Source of the DNA: an uncultured Eubacteriales bacterium | Lineage (GTDB): Bacteria; Bacillota; Clostridia; Oscillospirales; CAG-382 | Direction of reading: 5' to 3' | Assembly: GCA_934444645.1 (NCBI GenBank) | Contig: CAKSCV010000003.1 | Coordinates: forward strand, 1-64,000 | Length of the DNA: 64,000 bases | In this document: positions 22,276 through 31,616 of the stretch, one piece after another | Position numbering within the stretch: position 1 is the first letter of the stretch | Layout of the letters: every line of letters begins with the position of its first letter | Program-made: the position numbers and the translations under genes | The notes under the pieces: generated by a model | Seen by the model: only the letters and a program-made list of their open reading frames with translations | Databases searched by the model: none | Told to the model about the DNA's origin: nothing

Positions 22276-23700
22276 TCACTTCAGTACGCTGATGGCATCG
22301 GTTATGGTCTTTTCGAGTGCCTGCTTGCCGTATTTGTCAACCTCGGCCTTGTTCTTTTCGCCGTGCGTCAGACAGCCGGCACCGCCGATACAGCCGCCCA
22401 TGCAGGCCATACCTTCAATAAAGTTTCCGTCAAGCACGCGTTTGGACGCTTTGAGAAGCGCCATGCGGCAGGCTTCGATGCCGTCACACGGAACCGCTTT
22501 GAGATCGAAATTGTCGATTCCCTGTTCCTTCAACGCTTGGGCGACTGCGTCGGAAAGACCGCCGCTGCGCGCAAAAATACGTCCGTAATAGGAAGCGTTG
22601 TCGAGGACATCCTCGCCGAGTGCGGTAATGTCAATATCCTTGCTGTCAAATAAGGCCTGCAATTCCTCAAAGGTGATGACGCAGTCGATATACGGACGCA
22701 CCGTTTCCTTTTGGAATTCCATCTTTTTGGCGGTACACGGACCGACAAACACGATTCTGCAGTCCGGCTCTTTTTCCTTCATATAACGCGCAATGGCTCC
22801 CATCGGCGAGAGATTGTGCGATATGTACGGTGCAAGATCCGGAAATTGCTTTTTGACATAATCCACAAACGCCGGACAGCAGGAGCTGGTAAGAAATCCT
22901 TTTTCGGCAAGCTCTTTGGCTTCCGAAAAGGCGACCATATCCGCACCGAGTGCCGCTTCAACGATGGTATAGAAGCCGAGCTCCTTCATGCCGGACAATA
23001 CCTGTCCGAGCTTTGCATAGGTAAATTGACTCGAAATGGACGGCGCAACAACGGCATATACCTTGTATTTCGTGTTGTTTTCGCTCTTTTTGAGCATATC
23101 GATGGCATTTAAGATAAACGATTTATCGGTGATCGCGCCGAACGGACATTGGTACACGCACGCGCCGCAGGAAATGCATTTGGAATTATCGATCGAAGCT
23201 GCCTTGCTTTCGCTCATGCGGATGGCTTTGACCTTGCAGGAGCGTTCACACGGGCGTTTATAGTCTAAGATTGCACTGTACGGGCAGACCTTGGCGCACG
23301 CGCCGCATTCGACGCATTTGCTCTTGTCGATGTGTGCTTTTTGCTGGTGGTCGAACGTGATGGCACCGCGCTTGCACACATCTTCGCAACGGTGTGCCAA
23401 GCAGCCGCGGCAGGCGTCGGTGACCTCATAGCCGCCCATCGGGCATTCGTCGCAGGCGATATCGATGACTTCGATTACATTGGGATTGGTGACATCGCCG
23501 CCCATGGCGATTTTGACGCGTTCGGCGAGAATGGCGCGTTCCTTGTAGACACAGCATCGCATGGTCGGCACTTTTCCGGGTACAATGGTCTTCGGAATAT
23601 CGAACGCACCTTCGAGCAGTTTATCCTGCCAGGCAAGCCGCGCGACCTCGCGAAGCACCTTGTATTTCAGATACTGTATTTTTGTATCGAATTTTCTCAT
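22276..23700 (-). CDS. Monomeric [FeFe] hydrogenase, group B type
   Basis: A 474-residue cytoplasmic iron hydrogenase expected to use ferredoxin. Two 4Fe-4S motifs lie at 129-140 (CVECGACAKVCP) and 175-186 (CISCGACVYQCP), with extra upstream cysteine clusters at 83-109. H-cluster motifs: L1 TSSCCPAF at 271-278, L2 GPCTAKKMEF at 320-329, and L3 EGMACMGGCIGGAG at 429-442. All expected H-cluster cysteines are present. Spacing and L1 form fit group B (TIGR04105-like) rather than the classical CpI type. It is the last gene of the minus-strand hydrogenase operon; maturases are not in the window. Confidence 0.92.
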   Translation of the reverse strand: MRKFDTKIQYLKYKVLREVARLAWQDKLLEGAFDIPKTIVPGKVPTMRCCVYKERAILAERVKIAMGGDVTNPNVIEVIDIACDECPMGGYEVTDACRGCLAHRCEDVCKRGAITFDHQQKAHIDKSKCVECGACAKVCPYSAILDYKRPCERSCKVKAIRMSESKAASIDNSKCISCGACVYQCPFGAITDKSFILNAIDMLKKSENNTKYKVYAVVAPSISSQFTYAKLGQVLSGMKELGFYTIVEAALGADMVAFSEAKELAEKGFLTSSCCPAFVDYVKKQFPDLAPYISHNLSPMGAIARYMKEKEPDCRIVFVGPCTAKKMEFQKETVRPYIDCVITFEELQALFDSKDIDITALGEDVLDNASYYGRIFARSGGLSDAVAQALKEQGIDNFDLKAVPCDGIEACRMALLKASKRVLDGNFIEGMACMGGCIGGAGCLTHGEKNKAEVDKYGKQALEKTITDAISVLK

Positions 23701-23762
23701 GGGTTTTCTCTCACTTTCTTGGGGCAGACCGCAAAAAACGGCTTATTTTGTATACAGATATC

Positions 23763-24935
23763 TTAAAAATAGCTGACCTTCACGCGTTTTCCCATTTTTT
23801 CAAGGCATTCGGTAAGCTCTGTGACAAGCTGCATTTTGATGCTGAAATTGATGGGAAGATCCGGGTTTTGATGTGCCGGATTGATGGCGCGGCCGACAAA
23901 GAAGTTGATATCGGTGGCTTCTTCGAATAAAAGCCGGCAGATGAGCGACGCACCGTCGCGCTTGCAGCTCCATTCGGAATAGGAATTGTTGTCCTTGATG
24001 TAGTTTTTGGCGTATTCCAGCACACGGTTGATGGTAATGACGCCTTCGGTGACAAGATCCGCACCTTCAAGACTTGCCGTCGGCGGAATATCCTTGTCCG
24101 CAAAATCGAGGTTGACGCGCAACGGCTTACCTAAGAACTTCGCGGCAATCGACGAAGTTGTACCGCCGCAGATAATGTGCTTGCCTTCTTTGGAGAAGAA
24201 TAAGGACATCATCTTGCCGCAGTCGTCGCGGTTGGAGGGCGGTCCGAACAGAATGTTCATCGGCTCGCGCTTGCGGATGTGTACGGTGCAGACGGTGGCA
24301 TCGTCCGCCGGTTTGCCGCCGTACAGCTTGTTGACCTCATCTAAAAGCAGCGTGGTTAACGTTTTTGCCGTGTAGCCGACAAAATAGAAGGTTTTCATGA
24401 ACTCGATGATGTCTTCGCGCTTCCAGCCGAAGTTGAGCGACATACCGACACCGGCGTGCGGACAGCCGTCGCTCATGGCGATGAAAATGTCGTTTTCCTG
24501 CAAATGCACGTGCGACTTGTAGATCTTTTTGCCGCCGATGTTCATTTCGATTTCGGGATATTCCACGTTTTCGCCGTCACGCAATAAAATCACGTGCGGA
24601 TTATCGTATTGAATGATTTCGGCATTTTCGTTGTTGACAATATGAATAATGGTGAACGTGGAATAGGCGACCTTGCGTTCCGAACAGATCGGAAGTGTTG
24701 CGGCAATGGTTTCCACACAATCCTCGAGGGAAAGGCCGCTTGCCATCATGGTGGAAATGATTTTGGAGGTCAGCGTGGAAAGAATGCTGGCCTTGACGCC
24801 GCTGCCGAGTCCGTCGGCAAGAACAATGATTGTGGAGTTTTCATCCGGTTCAAGAATATCCACATGGTCGCCGCACAATTGCTCTCCGTCGTGATTTAAG
24901 CTTTGCCAGCCGATATCGACACAGAGATCATTCAT
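23763..24935 (-). CDS. SpoIIE-type serine/threonine phosphatase of the hydrogenase cluster
   Basis: A 390-residue soluble PP2C/SpoIIE-fold phosphatase. Metal-binding motifs include LADGLGSG (about 38-45), AMSDGCPHAG (about 154-163) and PADDATVCTVHI (about 210-221). The C-terminal 150 residues are a separate domain of unknown role. Its start overlaps the stop of the PAS-hydrogenase gene by 8 bp, so the two are translationally coupled. In other Clostridia, phosphatases of this kind accompany sensory (group C) hydrogenases, consistent with a redox- or H2-sensing output. Its protein substrate is unknown. Confidence 0.85.
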   Translation of the reverse strand: MNDLCVDIGWQSLNHDGEQLCGDHVDILEPDENSTIIVLADGLGSGVKASILSTLTSKIISTMMASGLSLEDCVETIAATLPICSERKVAYSTFTIIHIVNNENAEIIQYDNPHVILLRDGENVEYPEIEMNIGGKKIYKSHVHLQENDIFIAMSDGCPHAGVGMSLNFGWKREDIIEFMKTFYFVGYTAKTLTTLLLDEVNKLYGGKPADDATVCTVHIRKREPMNILFGPPSNRDDCGKMMSLFFSKEGKHIICGGTTSSIAAKFLGKPLRVNLDFADKDIPPTASLEGADLVTEGVITINRVLEYAKNYIKDNNSYSEWSCKRDGASLICRLLFEEATDINFFVGRAINPAHQNPDLPINFSIKMQLVTELTECLEKMGKRVKVSYF

Positions 24936-26601
24936 CTTTGATCGACTCCTTTAACTTGGTGAGCGCAATTTTGGTTTCTGCGGCGGTTTCACCCAAGAGA
25001 GATGCAATCTCTTGGACGATGCGCATTTGCTTGTCCACCACCTTGTCGGCGATCTCCACCGTTTGGCTGCGCATGGAATCCTTCTTTTCGCGCAGTTCCT
25101 CCTCCTCGGTGACATCCTTTAACATGCAGATGATGATGTGGAACTCACGGTCATAGAGGATCGTCTCATCCACATAACGCTTGTATTCGGCAAGATAAAC
25201 GCGCCGGTCGTAAATGTTGTGCCCGGAGTTGCTTACATCCACAAAGGCCTTGGGATCCATAATGCGGATGACCGGCTCGCCGAGAACGTCGGATTCCTTG
25301 GAAATGTTGAGAATTTTCATGGCGGAGCGGTTGATCTGCTGAACCTCGAAATTCTCGTTGATGACCAAAATGCCGTTGGGCGTGTTGTTGATGATGTAAT
25401 CCGAGAAGTTTTCGGCACGCTCCATAAGGAAAGGCAGACACATGGAAATTTCGGCTTTGCCCTTGCAGACGGCAATCGCTTTTTCCCGGCACGTGTCGTA
25501 CCCGCATGAGCCGCAGTTTAGCTCTAACTCCGGCTTTGTCTTGCCCATCTGCCGCAGCACGGCAAATATCTCTTGCTCGGTTGGCTCAGCACCCTCTTGA
25601 GGAATGAGCGGCATAGGCTTGACAAGCTCGGCTGAGTCCGGCATATCAAAATCGAAATCTTTGCTTCCGGCATAACCGGTGACATCGATATAGCCCTTGA
25701 TCTGCGATTTGTGCTGCTTTTCCATGACCGGGCCGCCGATGCAGCTTCCGGTACAGGCGGACATTTCGATAAAGCAGCGGTGCAGCTTTCCGTCGGCAAT
25801 GTCTTTTAAGGCAGCAATGCAGTTTTCCGTGCCGTCAATGGCAATGTATGTATAGTTCTTGCGGTCGAGCGACATGCTTTTTAAGATGCCGCCGGTGGTC
25901 GGGAAAAGGCGGGTTTTGGATTTTTCCGCATGATCCGGCTTTTCTTCGGGAACAATGTCTTTTTCCTTGAACATTGCCGACAGCTCTTCAAAGGTCAATA
26001 CCGCGTCGGCATAACCTTCGTAGCGGTCAGCTTCATCCTTTTTGGCAACGCACGGGCCGATGAACACGACCTTTGCGCCGGGATGACGCTTCTTGATATC
26101 GGCTGCGTGTGCCTGCATGGGCGAAAGCACATCTGCAAGGAAGGGAAGTACTTTTGGAAAATGCTTTTGAATGAGCAGGTTTACCGAATGGCAGCAGGAG
26201 GAAATCAGAATATCGCTCGAACCCTCGGCTAAAATGTGCTCATATTCGGTTTTAACAATCGCCGCGCCGACTGCGGTCTCCTCGACATCGGTAAAGCCGA
26301 GCTTTTGCAAAGCCTCGCGCATACCGTTGATACCGATTCCGTCATAGTTGGCGGCAAAGGACGGTGCAAGAGACGCATAAACGTTACCATCCTGCAGCAG
26401 TACCTTGACTTTTTCGGTGCTGTCGACGATTTCTTTGGCGTTTTGCGGACAGACGACAAAGCATTGTCCGCAGAGAATACATTCATTTTCCACAATATGA
26501 GCCTGACTGCCCGAAAAACGGATGGATTTGACCGGGCAGTGGCGAATACATTTATAACAGTTTTTACAGTTTGATTTTTTAAGCTTTAAAGCTTCCGCCA
26601 T
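24928..26601 (-). CDS. PAS-domain [FeFe] hydrogenase, putative sensory (group C)
   Basis: 557 residues. Two 4Fe-4S motifs (CKNCYKCIRHCP at 12-23; CILCGQCFVVCP at 41-52) are followed by H-cluster motifs: L1 SSCCHS at 134-139, where the usual Pro is His, L2 GPCVAKKDEA at 182-191, and L3 EMSACTGSCIGG near 303. A further Fe-S segment (CGSCGYDTC) follows, then a PAS domain (about 407-520) and a C-terminal coiled coil. This architecture matches putative H2- or redox-sensing hydrogenases. Output through the overlapping SpoIIE-type phosphatase is inferred from coupling. Confidence 0.9.
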   Translation of the reverse strand: MAEALKLKKSNCKNCYKCIRHCPVKSIRFSGSQAHIVENECILCGQCFVVCPQNAKEIVDSTEKVKVLLQDGNVYASLAPSFAANYDGIGINGMREALQKLGFTDVEETAVGAAIVKTEYEHILAEGSSDILISSCCHSVNLLIQKHFPKVLPFLADVLSPMQAHAADIKKRHPGAKVVFIGPCVAKKDEADRYEGYADAVLTFEELSAMFKEKDIVPEEKPDHAEKSKTRLFPTTGGILKSMSLDRKNYTYIAIDGTENCIAALKDIADGKLHRCFIEMSACTGSCIGGPVMEKQHKSQIKGYIDVTGYAGSKDFDFDMPDSAELVKPMPLIPQEGAEPTEQEIFAVLRQMGKTKPELELNCGSCGYDTCREKAIAVCKGKAEISMCLPFLMERAENFSDYIINNTPNGILVINENFEVQQINRSAMKILNISKESDVLGEPVIRIMDPKAFVDVSNSGHNIYDRRVYLAEYKRYVDETILYDREFHIIICMLKDVTEEEELREKKDSMRSQTVEIADKVVDKQMRIVQEIASLLGETAAETKIALTKLKESIKDE

Positions 26602-26653
26602 AGGTGGTTATGCTCCCTTCCGCATAGCGTTATGTGCGATTTAAGTAAAATAT

Positions 26654-27487
26654 TTAAGCGTGGCGATACCCTTTGCGGGTAAGATAGACGTCAGCCGGCG
26701 TGAGCCAGTCGGTCTGGAGAATGTCAAAGCCGCGTTCGGCAAGCCAGCCCCAGCCGGTATCCGGGTCTCCGGCTATCGCGACGTCGTCGGTATGATGCGC
26801 GGAAATCACGGCACGGTAATCATAAACGATCGGATTCACCCACACGGCAAGACCGTTTTCATGCATGAAATCAAGATATTCTTTTCCGGCGACCGCCTTT
26901 TCCTCCGAATCAAAGAGAACCTCCGCGCCGGCAAGCGTGATCTTTCGCTTCAAAAGCTTTTCGCTTACCGTATCGGTGTCCGATACAATCGGCATATACA
27001 TAAAATCCGGCGCAACGCGTTCAAGCTCGGCAAAATATTTTTCCTCCGGCGAGGTCTTGACAATGACCTGTTCCTCCATGCCGAGACGCCGGATAACCGC
27101 CGAAATTTCCGGCATAGCCGTCCAGAATTTATCGACGTTGATAAAGCAGCGTCCTTTCAGACGCGCCATCACGTCATAAAATGTGCTTACCGGATAGGTG
27201 GTCGGCACGTCATCAAAATTGCGGTAACGAAGCTTTTCCACTTCGTCGCCTGTCATGTCGGCAATGGGCTTTTCCGAACCGAGGTGCGGACGCTCCATGC
27301 CGGGATGAAAACAGTATAGCTTGCCGTCCTTGGAAATGCTCACGTCAAGCTCGACAATGTCCGCCCCGAAAGCGATAGCTGCTTCATAGGCTTCGACCGT
27401 GTTGCAGGGAATATTTCCGGCGGAAATACCGCGATGTGCGGCAAGGAGAATGCGTTTTTTTGCCAGTGCGGATGTAAGAGAATTCAT
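26654..27487 (-). CDS. Glycerophosphodiester phosphodiesterase-family protein
   Basis: A 277-residue TIM-barrel protein of the GDPD family. The catalytic histidine motif is AAHRGISAGNIPCNTVEAYE (residues 16-35), followed by IVELDVSISKDGKLYCFHPG. The metal-binding Glu and Asp are in ELDV and the second His is in FHPG, where classical enzymes have HD. There is no signal peptide. It sits within the hydrogenase operon, 52 bp before the PAS-hydrogenase gene. The position is usually taken by a PHP-type phosphoesterase in related clusters, so a signalling substrate rather than lipid breakdown is possible. Confidence 0.85.
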   Translation of the reverse strand: MNSLTSALAKKRILLAAHRGISAGNIPCNTVEAYEAAIAFGADIVELDVSISKDGKLYCFHPGMERPHLGSEKPIADMTGDEVEKLRYRNFDDVPTTYPVSTFYDVMARLKGRCFINVDKFWTAMPEISAVIRRLGMEEQVIVKTSPEEKYFAELERVAPDFMYMPIVSDTDTVSEKLLKRKITLAGAEVLFDSEEKAVAGKEYLDFMHENGLAVWVNPIVYDYRAVISAHHTDDVAIAGDPDTGWGWLAERGFDILQTDWLTPADVYLTRKGYRHA

Positions 27488-27526
27488 GTTTTTATAAGTC
27501 CTTTTTAAAATGCGGTTCGGATAAGC

Positions 27527-27766
27527 CTAAAGCTTTGCCAAAACTTCTTTGTTGAAAAATTCTTCGGTGGTTTCCGGCGTCAGCGAATGAAACGCGTCGT
27601 CGAGAAGCACGCAGACGCCTTCCTGACATCGGCCGAGGCAAAAGGTGCCGGCAAGCTCGACCTTGTCTTTCAGATCGTGCTCGGCAATCTTTTCCTGGAG
27701 CAGCTCAACTACCTGCCGCGAGCCCTTGATATGGCAGGAACTTCCGATACAAACGGTGATTTTCAT
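27527..27766 (-). CDS. Thioredoxin-like [2Fe-2S] ferredoxin
   Basis: A 79-residue protein with the thioredoxin-like [2Fe-2S] pattern: C6 and C11 in CIGSSCHIKGS, and C43 and C47 in FCLGRCQEGVC. It resembles the NuoE/HydC C-terminal domain and stand-alone electron carriers beside iron hydrogenases. The start at 27766 follows AAAGGAA by about 10 bp; an upstream ATG at 27829 has no ribosome site. First gene of the hydrogenase operon, it probably passes electrons to or from the hydrogenase proteins. Confidence 0.88.
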   Translation of the reverse strand: MKITVCIGSSCHIKGSRQVVELLQEKIAEHDLKDKVELAGTFCLGRCQEGVCVLLDDAFHSLTPETTEEFFNKEVLAKL

Positions 27767-27843
27767 GGTTCTGTCATTCCTTTCTTGTGCTGCAACGTTC
27801 TTCACAAAGCAGTCACGTTGCTTTTTCATATAATCTAACTATA

Positions 27844-27872
27844 ATTATACGAACTTTGCCGATGTTTGTCAA
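27844..27872 (-). promoter_or_regulatory. Promoter of the hydrogenase operon
   Basis: On the minus strand, a perfect TTGACA (27867-27872) and TATAAT (27844-27849) with a 17-bp spacer. No Rex box is visible here. Confidence 0.9.
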
Positions 27873-28000
27873 GCAAAAAAACGGATATCATTCAAAAATG
27901 TTAAAGAAGAAACAAGCTGTGTTTTTTCACTGAATACGGCTCTGCCGCACGCCGGAAAAAACCGACCTGCGGCGGAGAAAACATTTGATTTGTGTGCTGA

Positions 28001-28750
28001 TTATTCGTATTCCACGACGTTGACCCAAGAGAGCAGGAAGTCACGCTCTTCGGGCTTGCCTTTGACAGACTGGGAAGCGGCAACGATCGGAAGCCACTTT
28101 TGAACGTATTGCTTAGCGGTGTCGCTCTTTTTGCAGAACAGGTCAAGATACTTGTCTGCCTTTTCGCGGTCGCCCTCCAAGCAGAAGAGCAGATAGGTGC
28201 GTGCCACGTCGGCGGACGCGTTGCCTTGGGTGGCATGCGCCCAGTCGAGGATATACAGCTTTCCGTCTTTGGTAACGATGATGTTGGACATATTGAAGTC
28301 GCCGTGGCAGACCTTGTCATGCTTCGGCATGGATTCAAGGCGAGTGTGAAGCTCATAGCGCGTGGTGGCATCCAGGTCGGTCTGGGTGATCTTACGGTTC
28401 ATTTTGTCTTTTAATTTGGTCAAAAGAGGTGCTTTTTTGGAGTGAACGAGAAGCTGTAAATCCACAAAGCGATCCAAATATTCGTCGAACTTGCCGGGAT
28501 TTTCTTTGACAAGCTCCGCCATGGTTTTGCCTTCGATATATTCGGTTACAATTGCCCATTTACCGTCAACCATGGTTACTTCGAGAACCTTCGGAATGGC
28601 AAGTCCGGTTTCTTCGATACGTGCTTGATTGAGGGCTTCGTTTAAGATGTCCGCCTTGGAGTAGTCGGAATCGAACACTTTGATCACACGGTCGCCGTCG
28701 CGGTAAATGGTTTTACCGGTACGCACGGCAATAATTCTGTCAAGTTTCAT
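28001..28750 (-). CDS. Aminoglycoside phosphotransferase-fold kinase
   Basis: A 249-residue small-molecule kinase of the APH/choline kinase fold. The catalytic loop is CHGDFNMSNIIV (about 147-158) with Asp as base, and ILDWAHAT is the metal-binding DxD-like motif. The N-terminal lobe has the ATP lysine in DRVIKVFDSD. The substrate is unknown; resistance cannot be inferred from fold alone. AGGAAGG precedes ATG 28750. It lies 51 bp after adhE on the same strand with no terminator between, so it is probably cotranscribed. Confidence 0.85.
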   Translation of the reverse strand: MKLDRIIAVRTGKTIYRDGDRVIKVFDSDYSKADILNEALNQARIEETGLAIPKVLEVTMVDGKWAIVTEYIEGKTMAELVKENPGKFDEYLDRFVDLQLLVHSKKAPLLTKLKDKMNRKITQTDLDATTRYELHTRLESMPKHDKVCHGDFNMSNIIVTKDGKLYILDWAHATQGNASADVARTYLLFCLEGDREKADKYLDLFCKKSDTAKQYVQKWLPIVAASQSVKGKPEERDFLLSWVNVVEYE

Positions 28751-28801
28751 ACTGATGCATCCTTCCTAAAAATCTCTTATTCTCAACTGGAACGAAGTTT
28801 C

Positions 28802-31420
28802 TTAAATCACGTCGTGCTTGCCGTAGTAGGCGTTGAGGTACATACCCTTGATTTCGCTCATAAGCGGATAACGCGGGTTGGCGCCGGTGCACTGGTCGTC
28901 AAAGGCCTGCTCGGTCATTTCGTCAAGACGTGCAAGAAAATCGGCTTCATCCGGCACATAGTCGCGGATGGTCTTTTTGATGCCGACGCGTTCTTTGAGA
29001 GCGTCGATGGCGGCAATGAGGTTTTCGAGCTTTTCGGTGTCGTTCTTGCCCTTGATGCCGAGATAGTCTGCCACTTCGGCATAGCGTGCCAGTGTGTGCG
29101 GATGGTCATACTGCGGGAAGGTACCCATCTTGGTGGGAACTTCGGCAGCGTTGAAGCGCAGAACCTCATCAATCATGAGCGCATTGGCAACGCCGTGCGG
29201 CAGATGATGGAACGCACCGAGCTTGTGTGCCATCGAGTGGCAAACGCCGAGGAATGCGTTTGCGAACGCCATACCGGCCATGGTGGCGGCATTGGCCATC
29301 TTCTCACGAGCGACCGGATCATTCGGACCGTTGTCGTAAGCGCGCGGCAGATATTCAAAGATCATCTTGAGCGAACGGAGCGCAAGACCGTCGGTATAGT
29401 CGGTCGCCATCATGGAAGCATACGCTTCGAGCGCATGGGTCACGGCGTCGATACCGGAAGCCGAGGTAAGTCCCTTCGGTGCGGTCATGTGCATATCGGC
29501 ATCGATAATGGCCATTTTCGGCATAAGCTCATAATCGGCAAGCGGGTATTTTACGCCGGTCTTTTCATCGGTGATAACGGCGAACGGCGTGACTTCACTG
29601 CCGGTACCGGCCGAGGTCGGGATAGCGATAAAGTAGGCTTTTTCACCCATCTTCGGGAAGGTGTAGATACGCTTGCGGATATCCACAAAGCGCATAGCCA
29701 TGTCCATAAAGTCTGCTTCGGGATGCTCGTATAACACCCACATGATTTTAGCTGCGTCCATCGCACTGCCGCCGCCGATGGCGATGATGACATCCGGTGC
29801 AAAGGCGGTCATCTGAGCAGCACCCTCTCTTGCGCAGGCAAGCGTCGGGTCGGGCGCAACGTTGGAGAAGGTGGCATGAATAATGCCCATCTGGTCGAGC
29901 TTATCGGTGATCGGCTTGGTGTAGCCGTGCTGATAGAGGAAGCTGTCGGTAACGATAAAGGCTTTTTTCTTGTTCATAACAGACTTCAATTCATCCAAAG
30001 CAACCGTTAAGCAGCCTTTTTTCATATAAACCTTTTCAGGTGCACGGAACCACAGCATATTTTCTCTCCTCTCGGCAACCGTCTTAATGTTGAGTAAGTG
30101 CTTGACGCCAACGTTTTCGCTGACCGAGTTGCCGCCCCAAGAGCCGCAGCCGAGGGTGAGCGAGGGAGTCAGTCTGAAGTTGTACAGGTCGCCGAGACCG
30201 CCATGGCTGGACGGCGTGTTGACAACGATGCGGCAGGTCTTCATACGTTCGGCAAATTCGTCGATCTTGGCGCGTTCGGTAACCGCGTTGAGGTAGATCG
30301 ACGAGGTGTGGCCGTAGCCGCCGTCGGCGATGAGGTGTTCTGCTTTATCGAAAGCATCGTTCAGATCCTTAGCCTTGTACATGGCAAGAACCGGAGAAAG
30401 CTTTTCGTGTGCAAATTCTTCGGAAATATCGACCGATTCGACTTCGCCGATCAAAATCTTGGTAGCTTCGGGAACGGTGACACCGGCAAGAGCGGCAATG
30501 GTGACCGGCTTCTGACCGACGATCTTGGCGTTGAGCGCGCCGTTGATGAGGATGGTCTTTCTGACCTTTTCGATTTCATCCGGCTTTAAGAAATAGCAGC
30601 CGCGGTCGGCAAATTCCTTGCGGACAGCCTTGTAGACCTTTTCGTGAACGATGACCGACTGCTCGGAGGCGCAGATCATGCCGTTATCGAAGGTCTTGGA
30701 ATGGATGATCGAGTTGACGGCAAGCAGAATGTCCGCCGTTTCGTCGATGATGGCAGGTGTGTTGCCGGCACCGACGCCGAGAGCCGGCTTGCCGCTGGAA
30801 TAAGCCGCCTTAACCATGCCCGGACCGCCGGTCGCAAGGATGATATCGGCTTCCTTCATAACAAGGTTGGTCATATCCAAGCTCGGCACATCAATCCACG
30901 AAATAATACCTTCGGGCGCACCGGCTTCTACGGCAGCTTCAAGAACGATCTTTGCTGCTTCAATGGTGGAATGCTTGGCACGCGGATGCGGGCTGATGAT
31001 GATGCCGTTGCGTGTTTTAAGTGCAAGCAGCGTCTTGAAGATAGCGGTCGAGGTGGGGTTGGTGGTCGGAATGACGGCTGCGATAACGCCGATCGGCTCG
31101 GCAATCTTCATCATGCCGCCGGCCTTGTCTTCTTCGATAACGCCGCAGGTCTTGGTGTTTTTATAGGCGTTGTAAATATATTCGGAGGCAAAGTGGTTTT
31201 TGATGACCTTGTCTTCCACAATGCCCATGCCGGTCTCTTCCACAGCAAGCTTGGCAAGCGGAATGCGTGCTTTGTTTGCGGCAACGGCAGCGGCGAAAAA
31301 GATTTTATCCACCTGTTCTTGCGTGTAGGTCGCAAACTTCTTCTGTGCTTCTCTGACACTTGCAATGGTGGCTTCCAAGGTTTCCACACTGTCAACAATG
31401 CCATAGTTTTTCTTTTCCAT
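28802..31420 (-). CDS. adhE: Bifunctional acetaldehyde/alcohol dehydrogenase
   Basis: Reduces acetyl-CoA to acetaldehyde and then to ethanol, regenerating NAD+ in fermentation. 872 residues, full length. The N-terminal aldehyde dehydrogenase half has the catalytic Cys in NGMICASEQS (about residue 250). The C-terminal iron-dependent alcohol dehydrogenase half carries AIGGGSAMDAAKIM and the metal ligands in HSMAHKLGAFHHLPHG. AGGAGGA lies before ATG 31420. The promoter -10 is covered by a near-perfect Rex operator, so derepression at high NADH is expected. The protein normally forms long spirosome filaments. Confidence 0.97.
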   Translation of the reverse strand: MEKKNYGIVDSVETLEATIASVREAQKKFATYTQEQVDKIFFAAAVAANKARIPLAKLAVEETGMGIVEDKVIKNHFASEYIYNAYKNTKTCGVIEEDKAGGMMKIAEPIGVIAAVIPTTNPTSTAIFKTLLALKTRNGIIISPHPRAKHSTIEAAKIVLEAAVEAGAPEGIISWIDVPSLDMTNLVMKEADIILATGGPGMVKAAYSSGKPALGVGAGNTPAIIDETADILLAVNSIIHSKTFDNGMICASEQSVIVHEKVYKAVRKEFADRGCYFLKPDEIEKVRKTILINGALNAKIVGQKPVTIAALAGVTVPEATKILIGEVESVDISEEFAHEKLSPVLAMYKAKDLNDAFDKAEHLIADGGYGHTSSIYLNAVTERAKIDEFAERMKTCRIVVNTPSSHGGLGDLYNFRLTPSLTLGCGSWGGNSVSENVGVKHLLNIKTVAERRENMLWFRAPEKVYMKKGCLTVALDELKSVMNKKKAFIVTDSFLYQHGYTKPITDKLDQMGIIHATFSNVAPDPTLACAREGAAQMTAFAPDVIIAIGGGSAMDAAKIMWVLYEHPEADFMDMAMRFVDIRKRIYTFPKMGEKAYFIAIPTSAGTGSEVTPFAVITDEKTGVKYPLADYELMPKMAIIDADMHMTAPKGLTSASGIDAVTHALEAYASMMATDYTDGLALRSLKMIFEYLPRAYDNGPNDPVAREKMANAATMAGMAFANAFLGVCHSMAHKLGAFHHLPHGVANALMIDEVLRFNAAEVPTKMGTFPQYDHPHTLARYAEVADYLGIKGKNDTEKLENLIAAIDALKERVGIKKTIRDYVPDEADFLARLDEMTEQAFDDQCTGANPRYPLMSEIKGMYLNAYYGKHDVI

Positions 31421-31525
31421 GTCTTGGTCCTCCTAAAATAAGCATATGACAACTTTTTGTTTGAAAGGCGGCTTGCGGTGCAGGAATTTGCGGATTTCTG
31501 CGCAAAACCGTATCTCTCGCTCTCT

Positions 31526-31543
31526 TTGTTAATATTTTAACAC
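31526..31543 (-). promoter_or_regulatory. Rex operator of adhE
   Basis: TTGTTAATATTTTAACAC matches the clostridial Rex consensus TTGTTAA-N4-TTAACAA except for the last base. It overlaps the -10 box of the adhE promoter. Confidence 0.85.
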
Positions 31544-31562
31544 ACTTATTCTTCCTTGTAAA
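31534..31562 (-). promoter_or_regulatory. Promoter of adhE
   Basis: On the minus strand, TTTACA (31557-31562) and TAAAAT (31534-31539) with a 17-bp spacer. The 5' leader is about 100 bases. Confidence 0.82.
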
Positions 31563-31616
31563 TGATTGTTTTTACATAAAGCTATATCAAAAAAGACATA
31601 GCGAAGGGAAATACGT

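Noticed and set aside
27900..28000. Intrinsic terminator downstream of the APH-fold kinase
   Set aside because: A GCCGCA/TGCGGC stem exists around 27952-27975, but it has mismatches and no proper U-tract.
28001..28750. Aminoglycoside resistance gene
   Set aside because: The fold matches APH kinases in general, but resistance to a drug cannot be deduced, and the context is metabolic (next to adhE).
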